Assembly: GCF_021405525.1 (NCBI RefSeq)
Contig: NZ_JAGQAG010000001.1
Coordinates: forward strand, 930,001-994,000
Direction: 5' to 3'
From: Ruegeria pomeroyi
GTDB lineage: Bacteria > Pseudomonadota > Alphaproteobacteria > Rhodobacterales > Rhodobacteraceae
DNA: 64,000 nucleotides
Shown in pieces: positions 1-9,010 of this stretch (position 1 is the stretch's first letter; the number at the start of each line of letters is the position of its first letter). The translations under genes and the position numbers were made by a program. The notes under the pieces are model-generated. The model saw only the letters and a program-made list of their open reading frames with translations, had not been told where the DNA came from and searched no databases.

Positions 1-1
1 C

Positions 2-106
2 TCGCGCTGCGCCTATCGGACCGAGCAATGCCTGCGCCAGCGCCCCCCGGCAATGGCGTTTGACAACGGACAGCTGGCCGATTGCTGGCATGCGGAGACG
101 CTGTAA
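2..106 (+). CDS. Peptide ABC transporter ATP-binding protein, C-terminal fragment (OppD/DppD-like)
   Basis: Only the last 34 codons are in the window, so the gene is partial. They contain two cysteines six residues apart (CAYRTEQC) and a proline shortly after. This resembles the C-terminal oligopeptide/dipeptide (oligo_HPY) extension of OppD/DppD-type ATPases. The stop codon at 104-106 directly abuts the ATG of the next ATPase gene, the usual D-F order of peptide transporters. The family is inferred from this tail and the neighbour; the substrate is unknown. Confidence 0.75.
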   Translation, partial: SRCAYRTEQCLRQRPPAMAFDNGQLADCWHAETL

Positions 107-1105
107 ATGACCGACCGGCCCCTTCTCGACGTCGAAAACCTGACCGTTCGTTTCGCGGTGCGCCGTGGCGGCGTCTTTGGCCGCAAACAGTTCCTGGACG
201 CGGTCGACGGCGTCAGCTTTGCGCTGGCGCGGGGCGAGACGCTGGCCATCGTGGGCGAGAGCGGCTCGGGCAAGACCACCACTGCGCTGGCGGTGGCGCG
301 GCTGGTGGCGGCGCATTCGGGCCGGGTCGAGCTGGACGGGGCCGATATCCTGGGGCTTGAGGGCGAGGCCCTGCGCCAGGTCCGCCGCAAGGTGCAGTTC
401 ATCTTTCAGGACCCCTATTCCAGCCTCAACCCGCGCCAGCGGGCCGAGGACGTGGTGCGCGAACCACTGCTAAGCCTCACCGACATGCCGCGCGATGAAC
501 AGCAAAAGGTGATAGACGAGCTGTTCGTTCAGGTCGGTTTGCGGCCCGAGCAGAAACGGCTGTTCCCGCATCAGTTTTCGGGTGGACAACGGCAACGCAT
601 CGGCATCGCCCGGGCGCTGGCGACCCGGCCCGAACTGATCATCTGCGACGAGCCGGTTTCGGCGCTGGACGTGGCGGTTCAGGCGCAGATTCTCAATCTG
701 CTCCGGCGGCTGCAAAAGGAATTCGGGCTGACCTATCTGTTCATCAGCCACGATCTGGGCGTGGTCCAGCACATGTGCGATTCCATCGCGGTGATGTATA
801 TGGGCCGGATCGTCGAACATGGCCCCCGGCTGAGCCTGTTCAACAACCCGCTGCATCCCTATACGGCGGCGCTGCTCTCTGCGGTGCCCTCGGTCGACAA
901 GGCGCGGCGGGCGGCGACGCGGCGCATCCTGATCCCGGGCGACCCGCCCGATCCGGTGAACCTGCCGCCCGGGTGCCGGTTCGCCAATCGCTGCCCGGTG
1001 GCGCAACCGCAATGTCGCGAGGCCGAGCCAGAGTTGCGCACGGTTGCCGGCGGTCAGCGCGTTGCCTGCCATCTGGTGAAAGAGGACGGAACCGCCCCGC
1101 TGTGA
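107..1105 (+). CDS. Peptide/nickel-type ABC transporter ATP-binding protein (OppF/DppF-like)
   Basis: This 332-residue ATPase would energise import of oligopeptides or similar solutes at the inner membrane. Visible parts are the Walker A GESGSGKTT (about residues 50-58), the Q-loop region FIFQDPYSSLNPRQ, the signature SGGQRQRIGIARAL (about 158-171), the Walker B LIICDEP followed by VSALDV, and the switch histidine in FISHDLG. The C-terminal oligo_HPY segment PPGCRFANRCPVAQPQC follows. It starts immediately after the stop of the preceding ATPase, so the two subunits are probably co-translated. Permease and binding-protein genes would lie upstream, outside the window, so the substrate cannot be assigned. 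Confidence 0.93.
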   Translation: MTDRPLLDVENLTVRFAVRRGGVFGRKQFLDAVDGVSFALARGETLAIVGESGSGKTTTALAVARLVAAHSGRVELDGADILGLEGEALRQVRRKVQFIFQDPYSSLNPRQRAEDVVREPLLSLTDMPRDEQQKVIDELFVQVGLRPEQKRLFPHQFSGGQRQRIGIARALATRPELIICDEPVSALDVAVQAQILNLLRRLQKEFGLTYLFISHDLGVVQHMCDSIAVMYMGRIVEHGPRLSLFNNPLHPYTAALLSAVPSVDKARRAATRRILIPGDPPDPVNLPPGCRFANRCPVAQPQCREAEPELRTVAGGQRVACHLVKEDGTAPL

Positions 1106-1118
1106 CCCGACGCGAGGC

Positions 1119-1313
1119 TCAGTAATGCGGCGGGCGCTCGTCGCCCAGGATCACGCCGCCGCTGCCCTCTTGCGCGCGGTCGGCCTCGCGCTGCCACAGC
1201 ATCGCGACCCGCCGGGTCAGCCGGTCGATCTCATCCTGCTGGCGCGCGACCACGTCGCTCAATTCATCCACGGTGTGGATCAGATGCGCGATCCGTTCTT
1301 CGAGATGCGTCAT
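1119..1313 (-). CDS. slyX: SlyX family protein
   Basis: This 64-residue acidic protein has a long amphipathic helix with heptad-like leucines and valines (MTHLEERIAHLIHTVDEL) and ends in the characteristic SlyX tail ERPPHY. Those two features and the size identify the family. Its molecular function is not established; a short coiled coil is expected. It converges with the ABC transporter gene (13-bp gap) and is divergent from the downstream crotonase gene. Confidence 0.8.
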   Translation of the reverse strand: MTHLEERIAHLIHTVDELSDVVARQQDEIDRLTRRVAMLWQREADRAQEGSGGVILGDERPPHY

Positions 1314-1416
1314 GTCACGGTCCTTTCACAGTGGTGTGCCCCCTCCCATACAGGCGCAACGTCACGCTTGCCAGCCCCGCCATGACAGCCCGACAGTTGC
1401 GGCAGGGAGAACAGAC

Positions 1417-2220
1417 ATGAGCGTGATCATCGACAACGCCCTGGGCGTCACCACCATCACCATCAACCGGCCAGAGGCGCGCAACGCGGTCGATCCCGAC
1501 ACGGCGCGCGCGCTGTATCAGGCGTTTCTGGATTTCGAGGGTGATCCCGACCAGCGCGTCGCCATCCTGACCGGGGCGGGCGGCGCCTTTTGCGCAGGCT
1601 TCGACCTGAAAACGGCCGGTTCCGGCGCGGCGGATGCCTGGATCACCTCGCTCGACCTGCCCCCGGATTGGAACGACCCCGTGGGCGATCCGCGCCCCGG
1701 CCCGATGGGCCCCTCACGCCTGATGCTGTCGAAACCGGTGATTGCCGCGATCGAGGGGCCGGCGGTGGCGGGCGGCATGGAACTGGCCGCCTGGTGCGAT
1801 CTGCGGGTCATGGCCCAGGGCGCGGTGACGGGCGTGTTCTGCCGCCGCTGGGGCGTGCCGCTGATCGACGGCGGCACCGTGCGCCTGCCGCGCCTGCTGG
1901 GCCAGGGGCGGGCCAGCGACCTGATCCTGACCGGGCGCGCGGTCGAGGCCGACGAGGCGCTGGCCCTGGGCTTTGCCAACCGCGTCTACCCCGAGGGGGA
2001 GGCGCTGGCCATGGCGCAGGAACTGGCCCACGCACTGACCCGGTTTCCGCAGGCCTGCATGCTGGCCGATCACCTGTCCGCGCGCATGGAACCCGCGGAG
2101 CTGGCCGCCGCGCTGCGCCGCGAATGGCGCTCGACCGCCACCTTTGCCGCCGAAGGTCGGGTCGGGGCCGCCCGCTTTGCCGCGGGCAAGGGGCGCGGTG
2201 GCGATTTCGCCGATATCTGA
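1417..2220 (+). CDS. Enoyl-CoA hydratase/isomerase (crotonase) family protein
   Basis: This 267-residue protein has the crotonase fold. The N-terminal [14 protein letters not shown] strand-loop is present, as is the CoA/oxyanion motif [13 protein letters not shown] near residues 55-67 and the second oxyanion segment [14 protein letters not shown]. The start is the ATG after GGGAGAACAGAC; the longer upstream frame lacks crotonase similarity. The catalytic glutamates of classical hydratases are not where expected. The segment reads [19 protein letters not shown] in place of a PEI-containing loop, and an aspartate (SDLILTG) takes the place of the second glutamate. The fold is certain, but the reaction may be another crotonase chemistry. 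Confidence 0.85.
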   Translation: MSVIIDNALGVTTITINRPEARNAVDPDTARALYQAFLDFEGDPDQRVAILTGAGGAFCAGFDLKTAGSGAADAWITSLDLPPDWNDPVGDPRPGPMGPSRLMLSKPVIAAIEGPAVAGGMELAAWCDLRVMAQGAVTGVFCRRWGVPLIDGGTVRLPRLLGQGRASDLILTGRAVEADEALALGFANRVYPEGEALAMAQELAHALTRFPQACMLADHLSARMEPAELAAALRREWRSTATFAAEGRVGAARFAAGKGRGGDFADI

Positions 2221-2309
2221 ACCCGCTCTGCGGCGGTGCTGCGCCTTGCCCCGGGGCGGGCCATGGGCTAGACCGCGCGCGGAACAACGACCGCCCGAGG
2301 ACGCCCGTC

Positions 2310-3842
2310 ATGGCCAAGCCCAAGAAAACGCCCCGCCCCAAGGCCGAGACGCCCAAGGGCTTTCGCGACTATTTCGGCGCCGAGGTGACCCAGCGCACCG
2401 AAATGCTGCGCACCATCGCGGGGGTCTATCATCGCTACGGCTTCGAGGCGCTGGAAAGCAGCGCGGTCGAGACGGTCGAGGCGCTGGGCAAGTTCCTGCC
2501 CGATGTCGACCGCCCCAACGAGGGCGTCTTTGCCTGGCAGGAATCCGAGGATGACGGCGCGGGCGACTGGATGGCGCTGCGCTATGACCTGACGGCGCCG
2601 CTGGCGCGCGTCTATGCCCAGCACCGCAACGACCTGCCGACGCCCTATCGCCGCTATGCGATGGGGCCCGTGTGGCGTAACGAGAAACCCGGCCCGGGCC
2701 GATATCGTCAGTTTTATCAATGCGATGCGGATACGGTGGGCAGCGCCTCCATGGCCGCCGATGCGGAAATCTGCGCCATGCTCAGCGACACGCTGGAAAC
2801 CGTCGGCATCCCGCGCGGCGACTATGTGGTGCGGGTGAACAACCGCAAGGTTCTGAACGGCGTGTTGGAAATCTTGGGTGGGCCATTTCAGATCGAGGAT
2901 GAGGACGATCGCATCATGTCGGCTGTGTGGGACAAGCACATGGAAGACGCCATTCTGCGAACTGCCGACAAGTTTGACAAGGTCGGCGAAGCCGGTGTGC
3001 GTGAATTGCTTACGACAGGTCGAAAGGATGCGTCGGGCGCCTTTATTGAAGGGGTTGGATTGACGGCCCAACAGTCCGATCTCGTCGTTCGTTTTTTGAC
3101 TTCCAAGGGAGCCGATAACGCCGAAACTCTAGCCAACCTCAGAGATGCGATTTGTGGTTCGAACATCGGATTACAGGGAATCGACGAACTCGAAGAGATC
3201 GTCGATCTCTTGGCCGCAGTTGGCTACGGCCCTGACCGCATCGTCATCGACCCCTCCGTCGTGCGCGGCCTCGGCTATTACACTGGTCCTGTTTTCGAAG
3301 CGGAACTGACTTTTGAAATCTTTGACGAAAAGGGCCGCAAGCGGCAGTTTGGCTCGGTTGCGGGTGGCGGGCGCTATGACGATCTGGTTGCCCGGTTTAC
3401 CGGGCAAACCGTTCCGTCCGTGGGCGTCTCCATCGGTGTTGACCGCCTGCTGGCGGCCTTGCGTGAGAAAGGCCGCATCCAGGCCGTGGAACATGGCCCC
3501 GTCGTGGTGACGGTGATGGATCGCGACCGCATGGCGGATTACCAGGCGATGGTGGCCGAGCTGCGCAACGCCGGTATCCGGGCCGAGGTCTACCTCGGCA
3601 ACCCCAAGAACTTCGGCAACCAGCTCAAATATGCCGACAAGCGCAACTCGCCCATTGCGGTGATCCAAGGTGGCGATGAAAAGGCCAAGGACGTGGTGCA
3701 GATCAAGGACCTGATCCTGGGTGCCCAGATCGCCGCCAATGCCACGCTGGAAGAATGGAAGGAGCGCCCCAGCCAATACGAGGTCGCCCGTTCCGATCTG
3801 GTGGCCAAGGTGCGCGAGATTCTGGCGGAGCAGGCGGGATGA
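2310..3842 (+). CDS. hisS: Histidyl-tRNA synthetase
   Basis: This 510-residue class II synthetase charges tRNA-His. Motif 2 is visible at about residues 114-143 ([19 protein letters not shown]). The histidine-binding segment [15 protein letters not shown] lies near residue 317, and the motif 3 region is [13 protein letters not shown]. The C-terminal half carries an anticodon-binding-like domain. It is longer than the common bacterial enzyme (about 420 residues) and has GLGYYTG where E. coli-type enzymes have GLDYY, as expected for the divergent alphaproteobacterial HisRS. The ATG at 2310 gives a Lys/Pro-rich N-terminus typical of the group. Codons from about 2860 to 3240 are clearly less GC-rich than the rest. 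The stop overlaps hisZ by ATGA. Confidence 0.95.
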   Translation: MAKPKKTPRPKAETPKGFRDYFGAEVTQRTEMLRTIAGVYHRYGFEALESSAVETVEALGKFLPDVDRPNEGVFAWQESEDDGAGDWMALRYDLTAPLARVYAQHRNDLPTPYRRYAMGPVWRNEKPGPGRYRQFYQCDADTVGSASMAADAEICAMLSDTLETVGIPRGDYVVRVNNRKVLNGVLEILGGPFQIEDEDDRIMSAVWDKHMEDAILRTADKFDKVGEAGVRELLTTGRKDASGAFIEGVGLTAQQSDLVVRFLTSKGADNAETLANLRDAICGSNIGLQGIDELEEIVDLLAAVGYGPDRIVIDPSVVRGLGYYTGPVFEAELTFEIFDEKGRKRQFGSVAGGGRYDDLVARFTGQTVPSVGVSIGVDRLLAALREKGRIQAVEHGPVVVTVMDRDRMADYQAMVAELRNAGIRAEVYLGNPKNFGNQLKYADKRNSPIAVIQGGDEKAKDVVQIKDLILGAQIAANATLEEWKERPSQYEVARSDLVAKVREILAEQAG

Positions 3843-4927
3843 TCACCCGCGCCCGTATTCTGGAGCAGGCCGCACAGCTGCGCGCACGGTTCGAGGCGGC
3901 AGGCGCGCAGGCGGTGGAAACGCCGATCCTGCAACCGGCCGAAACCCTGCTTGACCTTTATGGCGAGGATATCCGTGCGCGGGCCTATATCACCTCGGAC
4001 GCGCTGAGGGGCGAGCAGATGCTGCGCCCCGACTTCACCGTGCCGGTGGTGCAGAAGCACATGGAACACGGCGCCGAACCGGCCCGTTACACCTATGCGG
4101 GCGAGGTGTTCCGGCGGCAGGAACACGACCCGGACCGCGCCAATGAGTACATCCAGGTGGGCTACGAGGTGTTCGACCGTACCAACCCCGCCGCCGCCGA
4201 TGCCGAGGTCTTTGCCCTGATTGCCCAGGCGCTCGACGGTCTGGCATTGCGCGCGGCCACCGGCGATATCGGTATCCTGATGGCCGCCGTGGCCGGGCTG
4301 AAAACGACAGAGCCGCGCAAGGCGGCGCTGATGCGTCATATCTGGCGCCCGCGCCGGTTTCGGGCGCTGCTCGACCGCTATGCAGGCCGGACACCGGTGC
4401 CACCCGCGCGCGCGGCACTGCTGGCCGCCGCTGACCCGCTGGCCGGGGGCGCGCCAGAGATCGGCAAGCGTGACCGCGCCGATGTCGAGGCGCGGATCGC
4501 GGTCCTGCGCGCAGATGCCGCCGCCGCACCCATTTCGGACAATGAAATGGCCGGGCTCGATGCGCTGTTGTCGGTGCGCGAGACCATGCCCTTTGCGCTG
4601 GAACACCTGCGCGATATCGCGGTGGACCTGCCGCAGATCACCCCCGCGCTCGACCGGCTGGAGGCGCGCATCGCCGCGCTGCGCGCGCGCGGGGTCGATG
4701 TGGACCGGCTCGATTTCGAAGCCTCCTATGGGCGCACCTCGATGGAATACTATGACGGTTTCGTCTTTGGTTTCTATGCCGAGCGGCGGCCCGACCTGCC
4801 GCCTATCGCCACCGGCGGGCGCTATGACGCGCTGACCCGGCGGCTGGGCAACGGGGCCGAAATTCCGGCCGTGGGCGGCGTGCTGCGCCCCGGCCTGATG
4901 CTGCTGCTTGCGGAGTCCGAGATATGA
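3839..4927 (+). CDS. hisZ: ATP phosphoribosyltransferase regulatory subunit HisZ
   Basis: This 362-residue HisRS paralogue lacks aminoacylation activity and serves as the regulatory partner of short HisG in the first step of histidine synthesis. It keeps class II synthetase elements: LRPDFTVPV, the motif 2-like [21 protein letters not shown], and a C-terminal [14 protein letters not shown] segment, but no anticodon-binding domain. Its ATG overlaps the hisS stop (ATGA) and its own stop overlaps hisG the same way. The three genes are thus translationally coupled, linking tRNA charging and biosynthesis of histidine. The identity is strongly supported by the adjacent short hisG. Confidence 0.94.
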   Translation: MITRARILEQAAQLRARFEAAGAQAVETPILQPAETLLDLYGEDIRARAYITSDALRGEQMLRPDFTVPVVQKHMEHGAEPARYTYAGEVFRRQEHDPDRANEYIQVGYEVFDRTNPAAADAEVFALIAQALDGLALRAATGDIGILMAAVAGLKTTEPRKAALMRHIWRPRRFRALLDRYAGRTPVPPARAALLAAADPLAGGAPEIGKRDRADVEARIAVLRADAAAAPISDNEMAGLDALLSVRETMPFALEHLRDIAVDLPQITPALDRLEARIAALRARGVDVDRLDFEASYGRTSMEYYDGFVFGFYAERRPDLPPIATGGRYDALTRRLGNGAEIPAVGGVLRPGLMLLLAESEI

Positions 4928-5616
4928 GCCTGAAGCTTGGGGTGCCGTCCAAGGGGCGGCTGATGGAAAAGACCTTTGCCTGGTTCGACAAGCGCGGCAT
5001 CACGCTCAGCCGGACCGGGTCGGACCGCGAATATGCGGGCCGCGTCGATGGCATCGAAGGCGTGTCGCTGGTGCTGCTCTCGGCGGGGGAAATCCCGCGC
5101 GAACTGGCGGAGGGGCGTATTCATCTGGGCGTTACCGGCACCGATCTGGTGCATGAGAAACTGCCGCTCTGGGATCAGCAATTGCAAGAAGTGGCCCAGC
5201 TTGGCTTTGGCCAGGCCGACCTGATCATCGCGGTGCCCGCCTGCTGGGCGGATGTCGATACGCTGGACGATCTGGATGCGGCGGCGGCGGGGTTCCGGGC
5301 GCGGCACGGGCATCGGTTACGCATCGCCACCAAGTATCACCGGCTGGTACGCGATTTCCTGACCCATGCGGGGGTGGCCGATTATACTCTGGTCGACAGC
5401 CAAGGCGCGACCGAGGGCACCGTCAAGAACGAGACCGCCGAGGCGATTGCCGACATCACCTCGACCGGCGAGACCCTGCGCGCCAACCACCTGAAGATCC
5501 TGAGCGACGGGTTGATCCTGCGCAGCCAGGCAACGCTCTGGCGCAGCCGCACCGCGCCTCTGGAGGCCGCGGACAAGCAGGTGCTTGAGCTGTTGCTGGA
5601 CCGTTTGGCGAAATAG
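4924..5616 (+). CDS. hisG: ATP phosphoribosyltransferase catalytic subunit (short form)
   Basis: This 230-residue enzyme condenses ATP and PRPP to phosphoribosyl-ATP, the committed step of histidine biosynthesis. The N-terminus LGVPSKGRLMEKTF and the GVTGTDLVHEK segment match HisG, as does the PRPP loop DSQGATEGTVKNETAEAIADI. It ends near residue 230 and lacks the C-terminal allosteric domain of long HisG, so it depends on HisZ encoded immediately upstream. It is the last gene of the overlapping hisS-hisZ-hisG operon and is followed by a strong hairpin. Confidence 0.95.
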   Translation: MSLKLGVPSKGRLMEKTFAWFDKRGITLSRTGSDREYAGRVDGIEGVSLVLLSAGEIPRELAEGRIHLGVTGTDLVHEKLPLWDQQLQEVAQLGFGQADLIIAVPACWADVDTLDDLDAAAAGFRARHGHRLRIATKYHRLVRDFLTHAGVADYTLVDSQGATEGTVKNETAEAIADITSTGETLRANHLKILSDGLILRSQATLWRSRTAPLEAADKQVLELLLDRLAK

Positions 5617-5637
5617 GGGAAGGGGGCGCTGCCCCCG

Positions 5638-5693
5638 CCTACAAAATTCGTCGAATTTTGTAGGCGCTCCCGGAGTATTTCGGGCGAAATGAA
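5638..5693 (+). terminator. Hairpin terminator plus dispersed GGAGTATTT element between hisG and dnaE2
   Basis: A perfect inverted repeat with 13-nt arms (CCTACAAAATTCG and its complement) around a single T occupies 5638-5664 between the convergent hisG and dnaE2 genes. It is followed at 5665-5693 by GCTCCCGGAGTATTT and GGCGAAATGAA, an element that recurs inverted at 47367-47394. The hairpin can act on both strands because its arms carry A and T runs. Confidence 0.75.
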
Positions 5694-5704
5694 GGGGCGG
5701 GATC

Positions 5705-8700
5705 TCAGTGAAAATCGCGGCTGGGGAACAGGCGTTTGGCCTGCTCCCTGGGGTGCATGGCCCGGGGTTGCGGGCGCGGGCGGGGGGCGCTGTCGGTCTG
5801 CGGTGTGGTCTGGCCAACTGCACTGTCCAGAGGGTGGCCCAGATCGGCGAGGCGGGGAGAGAGATCCTCGATCCGCTGGGCGATCAGATGCACCACGATC
5901 CCCTCGCGTTGCAGGGTGCCGGTCACCCGCAACAGCCGCCCCCCCATCACGATGCGGCGGAACTGTTCATAGATCTTGGGCCAGACCACCACATTGCTGA
6001 CCCCGGTTTCATCCTCGAGCGTCAGAAAGATCACCCCCGAGGCGGTGCCTGGCCGCTGGCGGGTGATGACAAGGCCGCAGACGCTGACCCGGTGGGCGGT
6101 CACGGTGGCCAGCTTGTCATGCGGGGTCAGGCCGGGGATCGCGGGGCGCAGCAGTTCCATCGGGTGGGCGCGCAGGGTCAGGCGCATCGACACGTAATCC
6201 TCGACCACCTCCTCGCCCAGATGCATGGAAGGCAGGGTCACCTGCGGTTCGTGGATGATCTCGCCGTCGAGCGGATCGTTGAACAGGGGCAGCGGCGCCT
6301 GCCCCCGGATCGCCCGCACCTGCCAGAGCGCGTCGCGCCGGCCAAGGCCCATATCGGCAAAGGCATCCGCCTCGGCCAGCCGTTCCAGCACCGCCGGTGT
6401 CACCCCGGCGCGCAGCCACAGCGCCTGGGGATCGGGATAGCCATTGCCACGGGCCGCCACGATCCAGCCGGCATCCTCTTCGCGGAACCCCTTGATCTGG
6501 CGAAAGCCCAGCCGCAGGGCCAGCGCCCCGTCGGCGCGGCGTTCCAGCCGGTTGTCCCAGTCGCTGGCATTGACGCAGATCGGGCGCACTTCGACCTGAT
6601 GGTCGCGGGCATCGCGCACGATCTGGGCCGGGGCATAAAACCCCATCGGCTGCGCGTTCAGCAGCGCGCAGGCAAAGACCGCCGGGTGGTGGCATTTCAG
6701 CCAGGCCGAGACATAGGCCAGCATGGCAAAGGCCGCCGCGTGGCTTTCGGGAAAGCCGTAATCGGCAAAACCCTCGATCTGGCCGAAACAGCGTTCGGCT
6801 ACCTCCTGGCTATAACCCTTGCGCCGCATGCCGGCGATGAACTTGTCCCGATGCGCGCCGATCGTGCCCATGCGGCGGAACGAGGCAAGCGAGCGGCGCA
6901 GATGGTCGGCCTCTTCCGCCGTATAGCCCGCGCCCACCACGGCGATTTGCAGCGCCTGTTCCTGAAACAACGGCACGCCAAGGGTGCGCGCGGTCACCGC
7001 CGCCAGTTCCGGGCCAAAGGGGTCGGCCTTTTCCAGCCCCTGACGGCGCCGGATATAGGGTTGCACCATGCCGCCCTGGATCGGGCCGGGACGGACGATG
7101 GCGACCTCGATCACCAGGTCGTAAAAGGTGCGCGGTCGCATCCGGGGCAGGAAATTCATCTGCGCGCGGCTTTCCACCTGAAACACGCCCACCGCATCGG
7201 CGGCACAGAGCATGTCATAGGTGGCCGCGTCCTCTTGCGGCACGGTGTCGATGGTCAGGTGCCGCTGCTCGTGCTGGCGCATCAGGTCAAAGGCCTTGCG
7301 GATACAGGTCAGCATGCCCAGGCCCAGCACATCGACCTTGAGGATGCCCAGCGTGTCGATATCGTCCTTGTCCCATTCGATGAGGGTTCGGTCCTCCATC
7401 GCGGCATTCTCGATCGGGGCGAGTTCGTCCAGCCGCCCGCGGGTGATGACAAAGCCGCCCACATGCTGTGACAGGTGGCGGGGAAAGCCGATGATCTCGC
7501 CGATCAGGCGGATGGTCAGCGCCAGCCGCCGGTCCTCGGGGTCAAGGCCCAGTTCGCGTATCCGCGCAGGATCGGCGCCGCCATTGGACTGGCCCCAGAT
7601 CTGGCCCGAGAGGCTGGCGGTCACGTCCTGGCTGAGCCCCATGACCTTGCCCACCTCGCGAATGGCCGCGCGCGAGCGGAAATGGATCACCGTGGCGCAC
7701 AGGCCGGCGCGATGGCGGCCGTATCGCTGGTAAATCCACTGGATCACCTCTTCGCGCCGTTCATGTTCGAAATCGACGTCGATATCCGGCGGCTCGCCCC
7801 GGTATTTCGAGATGAAGCGCTCGAACACCATTGCGATCTGGTCGGGCGAGACATCGGTGATGCCCAGCAAATAGCACAGGATCGAGTTGGCCGCCGAGCC
7901 GCGCCCCTGGCACAGGATGCCCTGCGAGCGGGCGAATTGCACAATGTCGTGCACCGTCAGGAAATAGGCGGGAAAGCCCAGTTCGGCGACCAGCTTGAGC
8001 TCTTTGGCCACCAGCTCATGCACGCGCTGCGGCGCGCCGCCGGGATAGCGGCGCACGATCCCCTCGGCGGTCAGCCGCTCCAGCCGGGCCTGCGGGGTTT
8101 CGCCCTCGGCGACCTCGTCGGGATATTCATAGCTCAGCTCGCTCAGGCAGAAACTGCACCGGGCGGCGATGTCCAGCGTGCGGCGCAGGGCGGCGGGGTG
8201 GTCGCGGAACAGCCGGGCCATGTCGGCATGGCCCTTGAGGCGGCGTTCGGCATTGGGCAGGGCGCGGGTGCCGATCTGGTCGATGGTGATATGCTCGCGC
8301 ATGCAGGTCAGCACATCGGCCAGCTGGCGGCGATTGGCGCGATGCATCAGCACATCGCCCACCGCCACCATCGGGGCCGAGCTGCGCAGGGCCAGCCGGG
8401 CGCAGGCGTCCAGCCAGGCCTGATCGGACCCGTCATAGCGCGGCGCCGCGCCCAGAAACACATGGCCGGGAAAGCGGCGCTGTACCTGCTGAAGATGGGG
8501 CAGGGCGCCGTCGAGCCGCCCCTGCGGCAGTGCGATCAGGATCATGCCGGTGCAGCCCGCCAGCAGGTCGGCCAGATCGAGATGACAATCGCCCTTTTCC
8601 GCCCGTCGCTTGCCCAGGGTCAGCAGCCGGGTCAGCCGCTGATAGGCGGCGCGGTCGCGGGGCAGGGCGATCCAGTGCAGCGGGCTGTCGCGCAGCACCA

Positions 8701-9010
8701 GGCGGCAGCCGGTGATCAGCCGGGGCAGGCGCGGCACCTCGGGCCGGGCGATCGGCTGCGGATGCCCGACCTCCTGACGCGAGCAGGAATCGGTCCGGTG
8801 CTGCGAGCGGATGCGGATGGCCTCGTCCGCCTCGCGCCGCAACTCCTTTAGCGCGGCATAGGCCCGCACCACCCCGGCCAGAGAGTTGCGGTCGGTGATG
8901 GCGATGGCATGCAGGCCCAGTTCGGCGGCGCGGGTCACCATCTCCTCGGGGTGCGAGGCGCCGGTGAGAAAGGTGAAATTGGTGGTGACGCAAAGCTCGG
9001 CATAGGTCAT
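5705..9010 (-). CDS. dnaE2: Error-prone DNA polymerase III alpha subunit DnaE2 (ImuC)
   Basis: This 1101-residue C-family polymerase makes translesion and mutagenic synthesis possible together with ImuA and ImuB. The N-terminal PHP domain starts at MTYAELCVTTNFTFL. The polymerase core has CQGRGSAANSILCYLLG and the catalytic aspartates in PDIDVDF (about residues 404-411). An OB fold lies near 970-1030, and the protein ends in SRDFH, the hallmark end of DnaE2 rather than replicative DnaE1. The start is the ATG at 9010, which overlaps the imuB stop (ATGA); the longer upstream frame only reads through imuB. It is the last gene of the cassette and converges on hisG. Confidence 0.95.
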   Translation of the reverse strand: MTYAELCVTTNFTFLTGASHPEEMVTRAAELGLHAIAITDRNSLAGVVRAYAALKELRREADEAIRIRSQHRTDSCSRQEVGHPQPIARPEVPRLPRLITGCRLVLRDSPLHWIALPRDRAAYQRLTRLLTLGKRRAEKGDCHLDLADLLAGCTGMILIALPQGRLDGALPHLQQVQRRFPGHVFLGAAPRYDGSDQAWLDACARLALRSSAPMVAVGDVLMHRANRRQLADVLTCMREHITIDQIGTRALPNAERRLKGHADMARLFRDHPAALRRTLDIAARCSFCLSELSYEYPDEVAEGETPQARLERLTAEGIVRRYPGGAPQRVHELVAKELKLVAELGFPAYFLTVHDIVQFARSQGILCQGRGSAANSILCYLLGITDVSPDQIAMVFERFISKYRGEPPDIDVDFEHERREEVIQWIYQRYGRHRAGLCATVIHFRSRAAIREVGKVMGLSQDVTASLSGQIWGQSNGGADPARIRELGLDPEDRRLALTIRLIGEIIGFPRHLSQHVGGFVITRGRLDELAPIENAAMEDRTLIEWDKDDIDTLGILKVDVLGLGMLTCIRKAFDLMRQHEQRHLTIDTVPQEDAATYDMLCAADAVGVFQVESRAQMNFLPRMRPRTFYDLVIEVAIVRPGPIQGGMVQPYIRRRQGLEKADPFGPELAAVTARTLGVPLFQEQALQIAVVGAGYTAEEADHLRRSLASFRRMGTIGAHRDKFIAGMRRKGYSQEVAERCFGQIEGFADYGFPESHAAAFAMLAYVSAWLKCHHPAVFACALLNAQPMGFYAPAQIVRDARDHQVEVRPICVNASDWDNRLERRADGALALRLGFRQIKGFREEDAGWIVAARGNGYPDPQALWLRAGVTPAVLERLAEADAFADMGLGRRDALWQVRAIRGQAPLPLFNDPLDGEIIHEPQVTLPSMHLGEEVVEDYVSMRLTLRAHPMELLRPAIPGLTPHDKLATVTAHRVSVCGLVITRQRPGTASGVIFLTLEDETGVSNVVVWPKIYEQFRRIVMGGRLLRVTGTLQREGIVVHLIAQRIEDLSPRLADLGHPLDSAVGQTTPQTDSAPRPRPQPRAMHPREQAKRLFPSRDFH

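Noticed and set aside
5708-8851. Long open frames of 587 and 458 codons on the plus strand opposite dnaE2
   Set aside because: They are antisense shadows of a high-GC gene whose polymerase motifs are clear; the predicted text shows no family features and is rich in Gln, His and Gly, typical of reversed coding sequence.
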